Shown here in pieces: positions 1 to 14,800 of a DNA stretch of 64,000 nt. The notes beneath the pieces were generated by a model. It was not told where the DNA came from. It did not search any database and was given only the letters and a program-made list of their open reading frames with translations. A program made the translations under genes and the position numbers. The DNA is from Arctopsyche grandis (taxonomy: Eukaryota > Arthropoda > Insecta > Trichoptera > Hydropsychidae), in the NCBI RefSeq assembly GCF_051622035.1, contig NC_135362.1, forward strand, positions 14,387,501 to 14,451,500, read 5' to 3'. Position 1 is the stretch's first letter, and each line of letters opens with the position of its first letter.

Positions 1-552
1 CAAATTAAGTCATTGTTTGACTGCATTGGTATGTTATCTGACCCAACACAATACGTCGTGCTCAGGTTCACTGATTGTATCCTCTTGTGAGTGGATAATA
101 AGCCACTGAGACTGTTTGTGCTCTCGCTAACCCCGAGAAGATTTTGTCTCAAAATTTGATAATTATTATTCATCGTGTCGTATATTGTCGGTTAGATTAT
201 GTTGTACAAATTTCGATTTTGAATTGATTGCATATCATAAATATGTATGAATGTAGAATGGAATTTCGAGTAGTACGTCATGCGCAAATTTACAATCGCA
301 TAAATAAAATAGGCGTAATTTTATTGCAAAATTCAAAATGTGCAACCAATTGAACAGCAATAATTAATTGAAGCGAATTTCAAATTATTTAGCCTTTAGA
401 TCGGATGCGTTTCATCAATTTATGGAATATTTAAATGGTCGGTTAAATTATTCATTTAAATTTATTAATATCGCATGGTAAATATTCAACAATATTTCCT
501 AGTAAGCATGAAAGTTTTTTGTAATTTATAAATTAAATTAATATTTTCTATA
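1..552. other. AT-rich intergenic DNA, nothing recognised
   Basis: No open frame with protein-like composition and no repeat structure that I can name. The sequence is AT-rich with dispersed TTTAAAT-type words. Confidence 0.5.
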
Positions 553-1350
553 GGTAAGTCACATTCGAATTGTATCTTCCAGTTGTAATATATTTTGAAT
601 ATATTCTATCTAACGTGGTACCAACTACCGTTATAGTTTAAGTTTATTTTCAGTTGTAATATATTCTGTCAAACCCAAGTAAGTTGATTCATGTGGCGAA
701 TTACATTCCAACTGTTCAAAATATATTACATTGGGGTTTTACCTGTTAGGCCTTCCTGGTATATATCTATGTATGTAAAAATAAAATATATGAACATACA
801 TATGTATGTCACAGTCCAAGGTTCGCTCCGGCTCGTTCATGAACGTACCAGTTTGTTCATATGTTACAGTTGATGTGTTTCTTCCAGCTGTAATATATGT
901 ATTTCGACTAGTTGGAATACATTCCGTTTAACTCACGTAAGTTGATTACATTCGAACTGGTCAAAATATATTACAATTGAAAATACACTTCAACTATAAG
1001 TCGCTACCAGGTAAGATGGAGAGATTAGGTTTTCATTAAAACTGGAAAATTGAGTTGGAAAGTCAATTTTTTGTTTTGAACACATTCTTAGAGCTATAAT
1101 AATACGGTACTCATTGCCCTTATTCGTAATACCTATCAAATATTAATGCATTATTGAATTCTAAAGCATTCGTAAAAACATCAAACCTGTCTAAAATATA
1201 ATACAACTGGCTAACATTTTTCGAAGTGTATTTGCGCTTGTAGTGTTATAATTTACTAGTTGAATTGTATTCGAATATGGATGACCTAAAACACCAGTTG
1301 GAATATATTACATCTGAAAATACACGTCAACTGTAACATATACACAAAGA
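553..1350 (+). repeat. Unclassified interspersed repeat, copy 1
   Basis: This block is full of short alternating motifs of the type CAGTTGTAATATATT and its complement. Its central part (about 733-1294) recurs in reverse complement at about 23978-24581. Shared landmarks in order are ACCTGTTAGGCC, CAGTCCAAGGTTCGCTCC, GTTCATATGTTACAGTTG, a CATTATTGAATTC word, TTTACTAGTTGAATTG and a GACC-AAAC-CCAGTT end. No coding frame is visible. It behaves like a non-autonomous element with many sub-repeats, but I could not define its termini or a target duplication. Confidence 0.6.
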
Positions 1351-1380
1351 AAATCGAAATATAACACGATGTATGTATAT

Positions 1381-2111
1381 TTTATGTATAGACATACATA
1401 CGTACATATGTACATACAAACCTATGTATGTATGTATATACGTTTAGATTAATTTTAATACTTTTTCATTTCCATACAAAATCAAAAAATAAAACAAAAT
1501 TTGATTTTATTCATTCACTACTACCCATTTGATACAAAAATTATAAGCGAATTAATATGGTGAAATTTTTAGCTTCATTTGGAAGGGCGAATTTATTTTT
1601 ATACTGAAATTTCATTTTATTTAATCGATGCTGTATAAATCAATTACTATATTTTTCATTAATTCCATCAGCATCTTTAAAATTAGAGGTTCTAACCGTT
1701 CTTGATTTATCTCGATGGACTGGGCTGTGAAGCGGTTCGAAGCTTTATCGTACCTACTACCCCTTATCGAGATAGGAGCTTTGGCGTGTCCACACAATCT
1801 GATACGTCCACAGCTTTATTCATAGCTCGAGAAAGCTCGAGATGCACAATGCCGAGCAGTTGGCTTAACACTGACCCAGATTTCTCGCCGATTAGCCGGC
1901 AGGTAGACGCGCAGGCCTGTTCCAATATAATTGAATGTAATTATTGGCAGGAAATTGTGTTCGTAAACGGATTTTCGAAGGGGACCTACCACGTATCGTA
2001 TCTCAAAGTACATGTCATATCCTCAAGGAAATAATTACAAGATTTAATTTGGATGTACTAATACCAAAAGGACTACATTATAATGTACTGCTGTCGTACA
2101 ATGACAATATA
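1381..2111. other. Intergenic; moderately complex block, no gene supported
   Basis: Contains CATA/TATG microsatellite (about 1370-1440) and a less AT-rich stretch (1700-2035). That stretch is open in one frame on each strand (110 and 65 codons). Neither frame shows a known domain, splice context or codon bias, so I do not call it a gene. Confidence 0.4.
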
Positions 2112-2121
2112 TAAAAATTAA

Positions 2122-2157
<36 letters not shown>

Positions 2158-2441
2158 TCGAATAGGCTCCTAAACCACTGAACCGATTACGATGGAACTT
2201 TTAGGATTTGTTGTATGCATGTCCGGGAAGATTACTGTGAAAAAAAACTGGAAAAAACGTGTATGGAAACGGGAGAAACGGGAATGAGTGTCATTGCAAG
2301 GCAATAATTTCAAATGTGTTCGCTGCCTGCGTTTTTCCGACAAATGGGAACGAGAACGAGAACAAAAACGAGAACGGGAACGGGAACGGAAATTGCATGC
2401 GTTATTATGGCATTGCAACGCATGCCGGGGTTCAGCTAGTA
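2112..2441 (+). mobile_element. Helitron/Helentron-like non-autonomous element
   Basis: Begins with AATGTCTGTG running into a (TG)n tract (about 2125-2156). It continues with CTCCTAAACCACTGAACCG and a GTATGCATGTCC segment, and ends GCATGCCGGGGTTCAGCTAG followed by T. Insect Helitron-like elements commonly have this opening and a GC-rich end just before CTAGT. A (GAACGG/GAACGA)n patch lies at about 2348-2391. There is no coding capacity. Classification rests on remembered family features, not on an alignment. Confidence 0.4.
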
Positions 2442-2564
2442 GTATAATAAAACAAATCTTATAAGATAGTTATAAGTTGAATTGATTGAATTATTTCCTA
2501 TTCTATATTAGTAATCAAGTAATTCTGGCATATTTTTATGTATATATCTGGTATATTTTATGGC

Positions 2565-2724
2565 GTGCCGTGAAAATCTCCCTGATTTTGTCACACAGCC
2601 TTACTTACGTGTGTGCTAGCTGGATGACAAGGGGACAAGGTGACGTCATACCGAGTTCCCTTGTATCCGTAATATGTAAGTAAGGCTGTGCGATAAAAAC
2701 CAGGGCATTTTCATGACATGCCAC
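2565..2724. mobile_element. Foldback MITE, family F, copy 1
   Basis: The left arm (2565-2608, starting GTGCCGTGAAAATCTCCCTG) is mirrored by an inverted right arm (2676-2724, ending GACATGCCAC). Both arms carry the signature GCACAGCCTTACTTAC. A second copy with the same arms lies at 50168-50328 with the inner part in the opposite orientation. No coding sequence. The superfamily is unknown. Confidence 0.7.
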
Positions 2725-2742
2725 TGGCATGTGTACCATCCT

Positions 2743-3140
2743 CATTATTTACAAACATTCGGCATCCACTGCTGGATGAAGACCTTTCCAATAAGCTTCC
2801 AGTCCTCTCTGTTTTGGGAAAATCTCATCCATTTTATCCTACACATTTCTAATTACATCCACCCATTTCCTCCGTGGCCTTCTTTACATCCTTTTAAATC
2901 CTCTCGGGTATAATTAAAGCACTTCTTTCATCCATCTATCGCCCGTACTTCTATGAATGTAGCTACGTGACCCGCCCATTGCCATTTCAATACACTCTCC
3001 ATTGTATCAAATACTATTGTTATACATATAGGTACATACATACATACATATATACATATACTTCTCACCCAAGTATTTCACCACCGTTTTCTATCTCTTC
3101 TCGTTATGCCAAGCATACAACGTTTATGTTTCTTAATTTT
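2743..3140 (-). mobile_element. RTE-type LINE 3' fragment, degenerate
   Basis: Reverse complement of the sequence GCATCCACTGCTGGATGAAG and what follows. It is the same 3' end as the better preserved fragment at 21707-22110, where it encodes the C terminus of an endonuclease-reverse transcriptase. Here the frame is broken and a CATA microsatellite interrupts it near 3030-3060. It abuts the foldback MITE on its left. Confidence 0.6.
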
Positions 3141-3677
3141 ATCATGAAAACAGATCCCAAGGATTTTGATGAAATGGGATGACATTTTCAGATTTAAAAA
3201 ATCAATTTAAGTAACTTTGAGATGGCTCATAACTTATGAATCTCCTCAAAATCGATAGGTTATGAGTCATAGGGATTAAATAGATAATTAATTTCTACAA
3301 AATAAAAATAAATACCAATAGTAACACAGGCTTATTCGAATATAGTAATTAAGCTTCATAAACCATAAGTTGTATAATAAATTCCTTATGATCTCATTCT
3401 AAATTCTTTTTACCCAACATATTGTAAATAGATATGTATGACAATTTCATTGCTTAGTTTTATTTCTACCCGCTTATTCTTCGTAAGTTTATTATTTATT
3501 TACTTTTTTATGGACATACATATTATGCGATGAGAGGACGATAACTTTTCTTGACCAAAGTAGAGTAAGATCCCTGATTGAATTATTAAAAGAGAATATT
3601 CACATGATTTAATTTGTTTAATTATATTTTACCATGATGCCATTTTGGGTTTTACCCCTGAGCAACATCTATAGTAT
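3141..3677. other. Intergenic, AT-rich, nothing recognised
   Basis: No gene. A short imperfect inverted pair (CTCATAACTTATGA with GGTTATGAGTCAT, about 3224-3270) is the only structure noted. Confidence 0.4.
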
Positions 3678-3973
3678 TGTAACGTTACATAGAGAGACGC
3701 CCCGTAGACAAGTGACGTCATTGTGACGCCGACCAATGGTGGAGTCGGGCGTTGCGGCCAATGGCTGCACCAGACTCCTTGACCAATGACTATACATGTT
3801 TACGTGTCATACGTGTATGCGCTGAGCGCTGAATATTTATAAGTATGGTGCGCTCTCGAACGGTGGCATTTGGATCCTGACCTCCACCGGACGAGCAGCA
3901 ATAAAGACTTGGAACCTGCCTGCGTGTTTTCTTGTACCTCGACCTGACTCCACTTACCTCTGAATACTCTTCA
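3678..3973 (+). mobile_element. Solo LTR of an LTR retrotransposon
   Basis: A 296-bp GC-richer unit that starts TGTAACGTTACA, ends CTCTTCA, and is flanked by the 4-bp duplication GTAT (3674-3677 and 3974-3977). Inside are three CCAAT boxes (near 3732, 3759, 3782), a CRE-like TGACGTCA (near 3713), a TATA-like TATTTATAAG (near 3833) and AATAAA (near 3900), in the order expected of U3-R-U5. The 4-bp duplication fits Ty3/Gypsy-like integration. There is no internal region, so it is probably the product of LTR-LTR recombination. Confidence 0.75.
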
Positions 3974-4010
3974 GTATAAAAATTTGAAATCATATTCAAA
4001 TAGAAGGTAG

Positions 4011-4229
4011 GATGGTTTTGCCAATTCGATGAGGAACCATTCCAAAAATGAAATCATAAAAATTGGCAAATTCTAATGGGAAACGATCGACTTATAGTCA
4101 CAAATATTCAAGTCTGACCAGCAGAATTGCAGAAATATTAAATTTCTTCAATCGAGGTCAACCTAGGGCTTGAACCCAAGAACCTCCCGGTGGTTGGCAT
4201 TAATGCAACCACCGAGCTATACTGCCGGC
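4011..4229 (-). mobile_element. tRNA-derived SINE, copy A
   Basis: Read on the minus strand it begins GCCGGCAGTATAGCTCGGTG (box A-like) and has GGTTCAAGCCC (box B-like) about 50 bp later. A conserved body follows: CTGGTCAGACTTG, GTGACT, GTCGATCGTTTCC, TTTGCCAATTTTTATGATTT. Four other copies of this body occur in the window with differing heads. It is not a functional tRNA gene, because the cloverleaf cannot be completed. Confidence 0.75.
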
Positions 4230-4234
4230 TGATA

Positions 4235-5755
4235 ACAATCCTAGTCATTAGATACCCGACTACGAATAAAAATTGTGTATGCTATAAGAACGAATTTAAT
4301 TAAAGAGGAAATTAAATGAAGTGACAGATAAACCACACCCTTTTGCACAACACAACCATAAACAGTAGCCGGTTAGAGAAGAAAGCGTATCTTTATCGCG
4401 GGCAAAATGCCCTTTTGGATGAGCGATTCCGAGTCGAACGGCAATGCCATTATCGTAAAACACATCGTCGGTTTCTATGTGTGCCGTATTATATGTATTT
4501 TTTTTTTCTTCTTTTTACGCGTACGCGTTTTCTGATCCATTGGCTCGTGAACACAGCGGCGTGCGTGGCCGATTAATGCTTTTGTGGAAACAACGACAAC
4601 ACTTTAACGCGCACACGCGAAAATCGGATTACAAACGCGTGATGGATGGACGATGACGTGCGAATCCAAATATTATATTGGTATTACATAATAGACCCGA
4701 CGAGTAGATAGTCCACGGTACCCGGCGACAATGGCGGTCGGAAAATCGTATCGAAACATTCATTCGAATGAAGAGGGTTTTCTCGTTTAGCAGTTTCTTG
4801 AATATAATTCCGACGATTAACACCCATCTGGATAATTGCAGTCTCGTCGTGTGCAATTACGCTTAAGTTAACCCGGAGAGCTAAATTGTACGTTCTTCTC
4901 TTCGCGTATACATTTCATATGTATTTACATATATAAAAATATAAATATATAAGTGCATTTAAAAATATCGACGAATGTTGGGGTCGTTTCTATGTTGGTA
5001 ACTTTTTTCATTTCCCTAAAAGTTGCGATAAGTACATTGTAGACCTGGAACCCGGCTTCTATTGTGATGTTTTCCTATAAAAAAATCGTACAGATGAGAT
5101 GTAACGCATTTTATGTAACATACATATGTATGTACATATGTACTATGTACGCTATATGATATAATATTATATACGAGCGAACTATTCATATTCCGATTCA
5201 CTGAATGATTGGATTTTTCACTATCTACATACATAAATACTCAATCCAATATTTGTAATTGCAATTCATATCTATGTAATTATATTTATTTAAGACAAAT
5301 GTCATAGTATCTACTCATCGAAAGATAAAAATGAGAAGTGCGATCGTCGACCACGATTTCCAATCATCCAGGGCAAAAATTACAATGTATTGTCTCATGG
5401 CAGAACTTCGACCTGATAGAACAATTTTTTTCAAATATGATATTGTATAATATTATATATAAAACATGTTTCTTTTTAATTTGGGATAAGGTTTATTGGA
5501 AAATACATATTCTTTTATAGTATTTTATATTACTCACTGGTCTAACAGATACTCAAACGCGACCAGTGTGCTGTACATATGAAGAATTATTCATTATATA
5601 CCCATTTATTTATATTAAACACGATATACATATATGGTCAAACAATGTTTGTATTAAACGAACATCGATTAACGTCCACAAAGATATCTATGGAAAAATG
5701 CAGCATTTATACAAATCATCGAAAATCGAGATGATGAATTTTTGCGAAAGATATA
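4235..5755. other. Intergenic; no gene supported
   Basis: A less AT-rich, CpG-containing stretch at about 4370-4880 (including ACGCGTACGCG near 4519) has no credible open frame and could be regulatory. The rest is AT-rich with CATA/TATG repeats. No promoter or exon can be justified. Confidence 0.35.
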
Positions 5756-5756
5756 A

Positions 5757-5937
5757 GACAGGATTGCCAACTTGTTGGAATCATTTTAATGAAATCAGAT
5801 AAATTGGCAAACTCTGGTAGGAAACGATCGACCTAGGAGTCACCTGGTATCCAAGGTCTGGCCAGTAGCATATACCGAGGATAGAACCCGTGACCTCACA
5901 ATTGATAGCATTACATGCTAATCATCTATGCTGCTAG
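5757..5937 (-). mobile_element. tRNA-derived SINE, copy B
   Basis: Minus strand. The tRNA-like head has GGTCACGGGTTCTATCC (box B region). It is followed by the shared body CTGGCCAGACCTTGG, GTGACTCC, GGTCGATCGTTTCCTACCAG and TTTGCCAATTTATCTGATTT. It belongs to the same body family as the copies at 4011, 16095, 24776 and 43047. Confidence 0.75.
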
Positions 5938-6009
5938 ATTTCTAATAAAGAGTTAAATTTGGCAAATTTTTTTTAACTCAATTCATATGATGGTTGCTAC
6001 TTTTTAAAA

Positions 6010-6214
6010 TAATTGAATTAGAAATAACATGTACCATTCACATGGACACAAAGAATGCGTGGATCGAAAAATAATAAACATTTAGTATTAAAGAAATACA
6101 TTTATTTTTGTCTAGAATAATATAAAATATCAATATCGGTCAGTCGGACTTCCCGACATGGGCCCCTGGAGTAGTCCAGGCCCTGGAACTTTACCGTCGG
6201 CTCATCGGCCCTTG
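6010..6214 (-). mobile_element. hAT-like element terminal fragment, copy 1
   Basis: The minus strand starts CAAGGGCCGA at 6214 and then has GGTAAAGTTCCAGGGCC and GGACTACT. It continues through a segment ending near GATCCACGCATTCTTTGTG. The same ~180 bp recurs on the plus strand from 38905. The CAGGGCCG-type terminus resembles hAT ends. The other end was not found. Confidence 0.5.
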
Positions 6215-7399
6215 ATATCCATACGTACGTATTTTAATTCAAATTTCACATTTTTTACAAACCTCCTTTACGTTTTACTTACTATTACAATTAAGAGGAC
6301 TTTTTTATATCTCTTATTGAAATTCAATTCATATAAAAGTTAATTTTATTGAATAACGACACTTGAATTAAATTGAGTTGAATTTCATTTATAAAAAATA
6401 ATATGAATTTAAATGTTTTTAAATTGAAAAATGAAACCGTTAAAATTAAATGTAAGCCTTCATATATGTACATACATATATATGTATATAAGCCTTCATA
6501 TATGTATATAAAATATGTAGGTCACTTTATATGATAATACATTAAACTTGTTAATATATAGGTACTTCTGTACAGTGTACGAATAGCCTTTATTATGGTG
6601 ATTGGACGCTGAAACTTGCAAGTGAATTAATTTAATTTGCTTACAAGGAAGTTGATTATGTTCAGCATCTCGGGCTTAATCCAATTTGAACAGAGACAGA
6701 GTTGAAGATAATGCGTTCTGATTCTGCCTTTGGATAACAGTCAATCAATAACTTTCAATAGAATACACAGCCACACACGTACATATATGAATTTGTATTA
6801 AAATTGTACTGCAAGCATAATGTAGTGCGGCAGATATATGGGCGATTGTAAAACGTGGATCATTCTTCCGTCGCACGATTTAAATCAAATTTACGATTAT
6901 TATCCGACGGGGTTTGGTTCACTGTTTTGTTGGACGCTCGATATATGGGATCTAGTTGGAAATTTATCCACCGGCATACAAAATTCAGTCGCGGTCGACT
7001 GAAACGAACAGCGTAACAACCGCAAAACGCGCTACAGCGCAATAAGCGCACCTGACCGCAACGCGCCATATCGAATTAAATACTTGTCCGGGCCGTCGTT
7101 AAATGAATTGAACACCCCTGTTTGCATCGCCGATGTCAATATTCCAGGCGCATCCCCAAATACGCGTTTCATTTTTCCTGGGAAAAGTTCCGCTCCGCTT
7201 GATCCATCCAACTCGGCGCGTGTTATCTTTTCGCGGAATATTTTTAGCACGGGAGATTATTTTATAAATCACATTTTTTTTTAACGTGGTAGGAAATAGC
7301 CCAAGATTTTCTTTTCGTATAGCAGCCGTAGACAAAAGAAAAATTCAAATTTCAATTACGACATTTTTTACCGGAAAATAACATTATGTAGTTTGTATG
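6215..7399. other. Intergenic with CpG-rich non-coding block
   Basis: 6215-6600 is AT-rich. About 6840-7260 is clearly richer in CpG and sequence complexity (CGCAAAACGCGCTACAGCGC near 7020). Open frames on both strands are short and overlap one another. I see no exon. It may be a promoter or enhancer of a gene outside the window. Confidence 0.35.
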
Positions 7400-7587
7400 A
7401 AAATTGGAAATCATGCAATATATTTTTTTCAGATTTATTTATTTAGTTGCAAATTGCTAGTTAATATGTTACAAATAACAACTAAAATTAATAACCATAA
7501 AATAGTAGTATTTAATGCCAAACATTGCATTTTATTAAACTTATATAATTACATCATCTTACACAGAGGTTACACATTACACATTAA

Positions 7588-8108
7588 GAGGGCTGGACAG
7601 CAGCGCCTTGTCCATACAAACGTACTATACTTCTCCCTACCTCAATTATGGCACTAGAGAAATTATTTTTTAATATGCTATGGATATCCACTATTGGGGT
7701 GCATCTATCGTTTTATATTTTTTAATTAATTATTTTTATAGGAGCTAGGAGCCGCCAAACATCTATAAAATCGCCTCTTTTTTACACCCACGAAAAGAGT
7801 CTACCGTGGTTATTTAACGGTCGATTTTTAAAAAAATACGCCAATAGATGCACAGAAAATATCTTTCTCATACCGATGATGAAATTTTTTTAAAAATTGG
7901 TCCAGTTTTGGAGGAGAAAATAGTAGAATATGAACCCTCGATTTTGTCAATTTAAAACACGTTTTATCTGGTCAAAGCGCAACTGTCGCATTCACTCAAT
8001 ATATATTTTGATATATATTGTCGCATTCACTCAATATATACATACACTCAATATATATATCGAAGAAAGGAACGGTAACAAAATTAAGGTTTCGGATGTA
8101 CAGCCCTC
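7588..8108. mobile_element. TTAA-site (piggyBac-like) non-autonomous element
   Basis: Ends GAGGGCTGGACA and (inverted) TGTACAGCCCTC, flanked on both sides by TTAA (7584-7587 and 8109-8112). The 521-bp interior has no long open frame and contains an (ACTCAATATAT)-type local repeat near 7990-8060. The TTAA duplication is characteristic of piggyBac. The family itself is not recognised. Confidence 0.6.
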
Positions 8109-8146
8109 TTAAGAATGAAAGCACCAATGTTATTAGCACCTCCAAT

Positions 8147-8724
8147 TAGGGATCCCAAATATTCGTCGACTTCAACTATTCGAATATCGAATAGTAAATC
8201 AAGAGCTATTTGAATATTCGAATATATTCGAAATTTAAAAAAAAAGGTAATTACATATGTACCAAGCATAAATTTGAATGAATCTTGAATCTTATCATAG
8301 TTACCATTGAATTCCACCTCGTTTTTACAGCCAATAATAATTCATTATGACCTCTTAAATATTCGTATTATTTTTCTGATGTTTTCTAAATTTTGTAGAG
8401 ATTATTATCGATCGAAAAGTGATTTTCTTCAAACATTTCCGTATTTAATGAATAAAAATCCGTTTCTTCACATGTAGACATTTCATCTTCTTCATTATCT
8501 TCATTTTTATCACAATTATCCCCATTATATATTTCATTTTCTTCATAATCGTCGGCTTCTTCGTCATCACTCTTTTCATGTTGATTTTGTGTATTTAGTT
8601 TATAAAAAAAATATATACACCAATAATATTCGAATAGTTGATGAAATATTCGAATAACGAATGGCGGAAAAATCAGACGAATAATTCGAGTCTCGAATAT
8701 TCGAATATTAGATTGGGATCCCTA
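8147..8724 (-). mobile_element. hAT non-autonomous element with perfect 8-bp target duplication
   Basis: Terminal inverted repeats TAGGGATCCCAA at both ends. The 8-bp direct repeat CCTCCAAT flanks it (8139-8146 and 8725-8732). It lies inside the LINE copy and separates two parts of one decayed reading frame. The interior on the minus strand has an acidic stretch (SDDEEADDYEENE) that looks like a remnant of transposase coding. ATTCGAATA motifs are repeated near both ends. Confidence 0.85.
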
Positions 8725-9021
8725 CCTCCAATGCTTTCAGTAAGGGCATTATAAATGTGAACACCTCTGTAGAAAACTTGTATATAAAATTACTTTTATA
8801 ATGATTAGCCATATAATAATTACATTCCTAACTATGTAATTATTAAAATATCTAGGTAATAGATTCTTATCTAGCTTATATCTAGTTTATATTAAGTGCT
8901 TAATTTAAGACTATTTCTAATATCCAACCATTTCAATTCATCTAACATACTTCTAACATTCTGACGTTTCCTCACATTCAAAAATGCGTGCATTGCTCTA
9001 TTCTGCACTTTCTGCAGTTTA

Positions 9022-9237
9022 ATGAACACACAATTATTATTGACGCATCATATTTTGCGTGCTTTGATCAAGTACAGAACTACGAGTTCTATTTTGGAAG
9101 AGCTAAAGACCGCAATACAAAATCAAATCGAACAAATGGAAACAATGGGAAGAATTAAGACGAATTTCCGAAAACGACTCCAAACGTGTGTTCGTAAAAA
9201 CAATCATCATTTGAGTGATATTATTTTTTACACGTAG
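9022..9237 (+). other. Short open frame, 71 codons, unrecognised
   Basis: The translation is lysine/arginine/glutamine-rich and looks helical (motif SILEELKTAIQNQIEQ). It is followed by AATAAA about 45 bp after the stop. It immediately adjoins the LINE fragment, whose complement ends in a CTGCAG word that resembles a splice acceptor. It could be a fragment of an unknown transposon protein. I have no domain assignment. Confidence 0.15.
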
Positions 9238-9397
9238 ACATTTAATACTTTTGGCATACTTTTATCTTTATTTCTGTAAATAAATAATTTTTAAACAAAA
9301 AAATTATGGAATGCTGTACAAGTTGCGAATTTATTTTGCTATCTTGTATACATATCTTGCACATTTACTTTACTGAATATCTTTTAAATTGAATGGT

Positions 9398-10205
9398 GGT
9401 GGTTAGCGTAAATAATGAATTATCGTCTCCAAAAACAATCGCAGCTGGCGTTCCGCAGGGGAGCTTGCTTGGCCCACTCTTGTTCTCCATATATATAAAT
9501 GACATACCTATTCCAAAAAACTGTCACATAGCCCTATATGCAGATGATACAGCTTGCTTCACAAGTAGCAAAAAACCAGACACTATTCTTAAAAATCTTG
9601 AATTTGAAATTAAAACAATGACTGAACACTTCACTAAGTGGAAAATTCAAATTAATCAAACCAAAACAGACGCCATATTCTTTAGTGTTAGAAAACATAA
9701 GCCAAGTTCAGATCTGAAAATCCCCTCTGGAGAAAGTCTGAAATGGCAGTCAGTAATAAAATATTTAGGAGTAACGTTTGATAAAAGAATGAGATGGGCA
9801 CCTCACATTGAGGCAGCGAAATGCAAGGCGATGCGGGGTATATCCTCAATATATCCAATATTTAATCGCCATAGTTCTTTATCAACGCTAAATAAAATAA
9901 AATTATATCGCGCACTCATATTACCATTATTAACCTATGCTTCACCTGTATGGAATAACGCCTCGAATACTAACCTTTCCAAGCTCCAAGTAATACAAAA
10001 TAAATCCCTTAAAATAATTTATAATACACCCATATATACTAACCTGAAAAAACTGCATGCTATATATAATATTCCGTTTGTTACAGACATTACTAACAAA
10101 CTAACCAGTAGATTCTATGAAAGAATCACTAATAACCATACTAACACACTTGTGAAGAGTCTCGGTGATTACAACAAAATGTCTATACCCTTCAGGTATA
10201 CCTAA
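9398..10205 (+). pseudogene. Reverse transcriptase C-terminal fragment (jockey type)
   Basis: The frame is open to the stop at 10203-10205, about 268 codons. The N terminus of the polymerase is missing because of 5' truncation. Visible motifs are GVPQGSLLGPLLF (RT block 4), LYADDTA (catalytic YADD, block 5), KYLGVTFDKRMRW (block 7 and start of the thumb) and the C-terminal LLTYASPVWNN. These are typical of jockey-clade elements. There is no endonuclease domain or ORF1. The frame is intact where present, so the insertion is fairly young, but it cannot be autonomous. The ATG at 9393 lies in the target duplication and is fortuitous. Confidence 0.8.
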
Positions 10206-10487
10206 ACACAATCTGCTTTAGGTCATCGACTTTAGATAGTCTTTAATTAATATTATGTATTAGATGTATTATGAACATTTATAAGGATTGTAAATAGGTT
10301 TTTGAGCTATTTTTCCTATTATGCTTTAGATTAACATTAGAATAATATAATACTGTAATTACTAACCAAATTAAATTAAAATTGTAAAATAGAAAATGAT
10401 CAGTAGATCAGTAGCTATTAAAATAGATATAAGATGTATTGTGAACATAATTTCGTAATAATAAAAAGCATTTAAAAATCAAAATCA
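9398..10487 (+). mobile_element. 5'-truncated jockey-clade LINE insertion
   Basis: Flanked by the 12-bp direct repeat AAATTGAATGGT (9386-9397 and 10488-10499). It ends in an A-rich (AAAATC)n tail at about 10470-10490. The 5' truncation, the tail and a target duplication of this length are the hallmarks of target-primed reverse transcription. The inserted piece carries the C-terminal part of a reverse transcriptase, described separately. Confidence 0.85.
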
Positions 10488-10499
10488 AAATTGAATGGT

Positions 10500-14568
<4,069 letters not shown>

Positions 14569-14800
14569 GAACAGTTATATTTGAAATTGGAAAAAGTCCA
14601 CTTGACTTATTTCAGAAATTTTTATCACTTCTTTGAAATTCTATATTTCTAAAATCTCGGAAAAGCAAAATAGGCATATTGCAGGCCACCAGTGATTTAA
14701 ATATTGATAAACGCAAGACATTATATTTAAAATGTATATGCGAGATATTTCTCGAAATGAAGAAAAGTTTACTTTCCGCCATTTTCAAATATATCGGCTC
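14569..14800 (-). mobile_element. Inverted-repeat element family G, copy 1
   Basis: Right end GGCTC and left end GAAC bound inverted ends related to GCCGTTATAATTGAAAGTGG. The minus-strand interior (AGAAATATCTCGC, TTGCGTTTATCAATATTTAAA, GGTGGCCTGCAATA) matches, base by base over long runs, the element at 37319-37991. Non-coding. Possibly a TA-target element. Confidence 0.6.

Larger units (their letters stand above)
7400..9018 (-). mobile_element. LINE 3' fragment (CR1/jockey-like), interrupted twice
   Basis: On the minus strand 9018-8733 encodes a decayed reverse-transcriptase C terminus (KLQKVQNRAMHAFLNVRKRQ, then a DELKWLDIR motif). After 8733, FYRGVHIYNALTESIGG crosses directly into NNIGAFIL once the hAT insertion at 8147-8724 is removed. 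A second insertion (7588-8108, TTAA target) sits just before the stop codon. The 3' UTR then runs to about 7400 with AATAAA. Both insertions therefore post-date this LINE copy. Confidence 0.6.

Noticed and set aside
4150-4229. tRNA gene on the minus strand
   Set aside because: Box A and B words are present but arms do not pair into a cloverleaf, and the SINE body follows. The same holds at 5860-5937, 16095-16160, 24915-24976 and 43120-43187.
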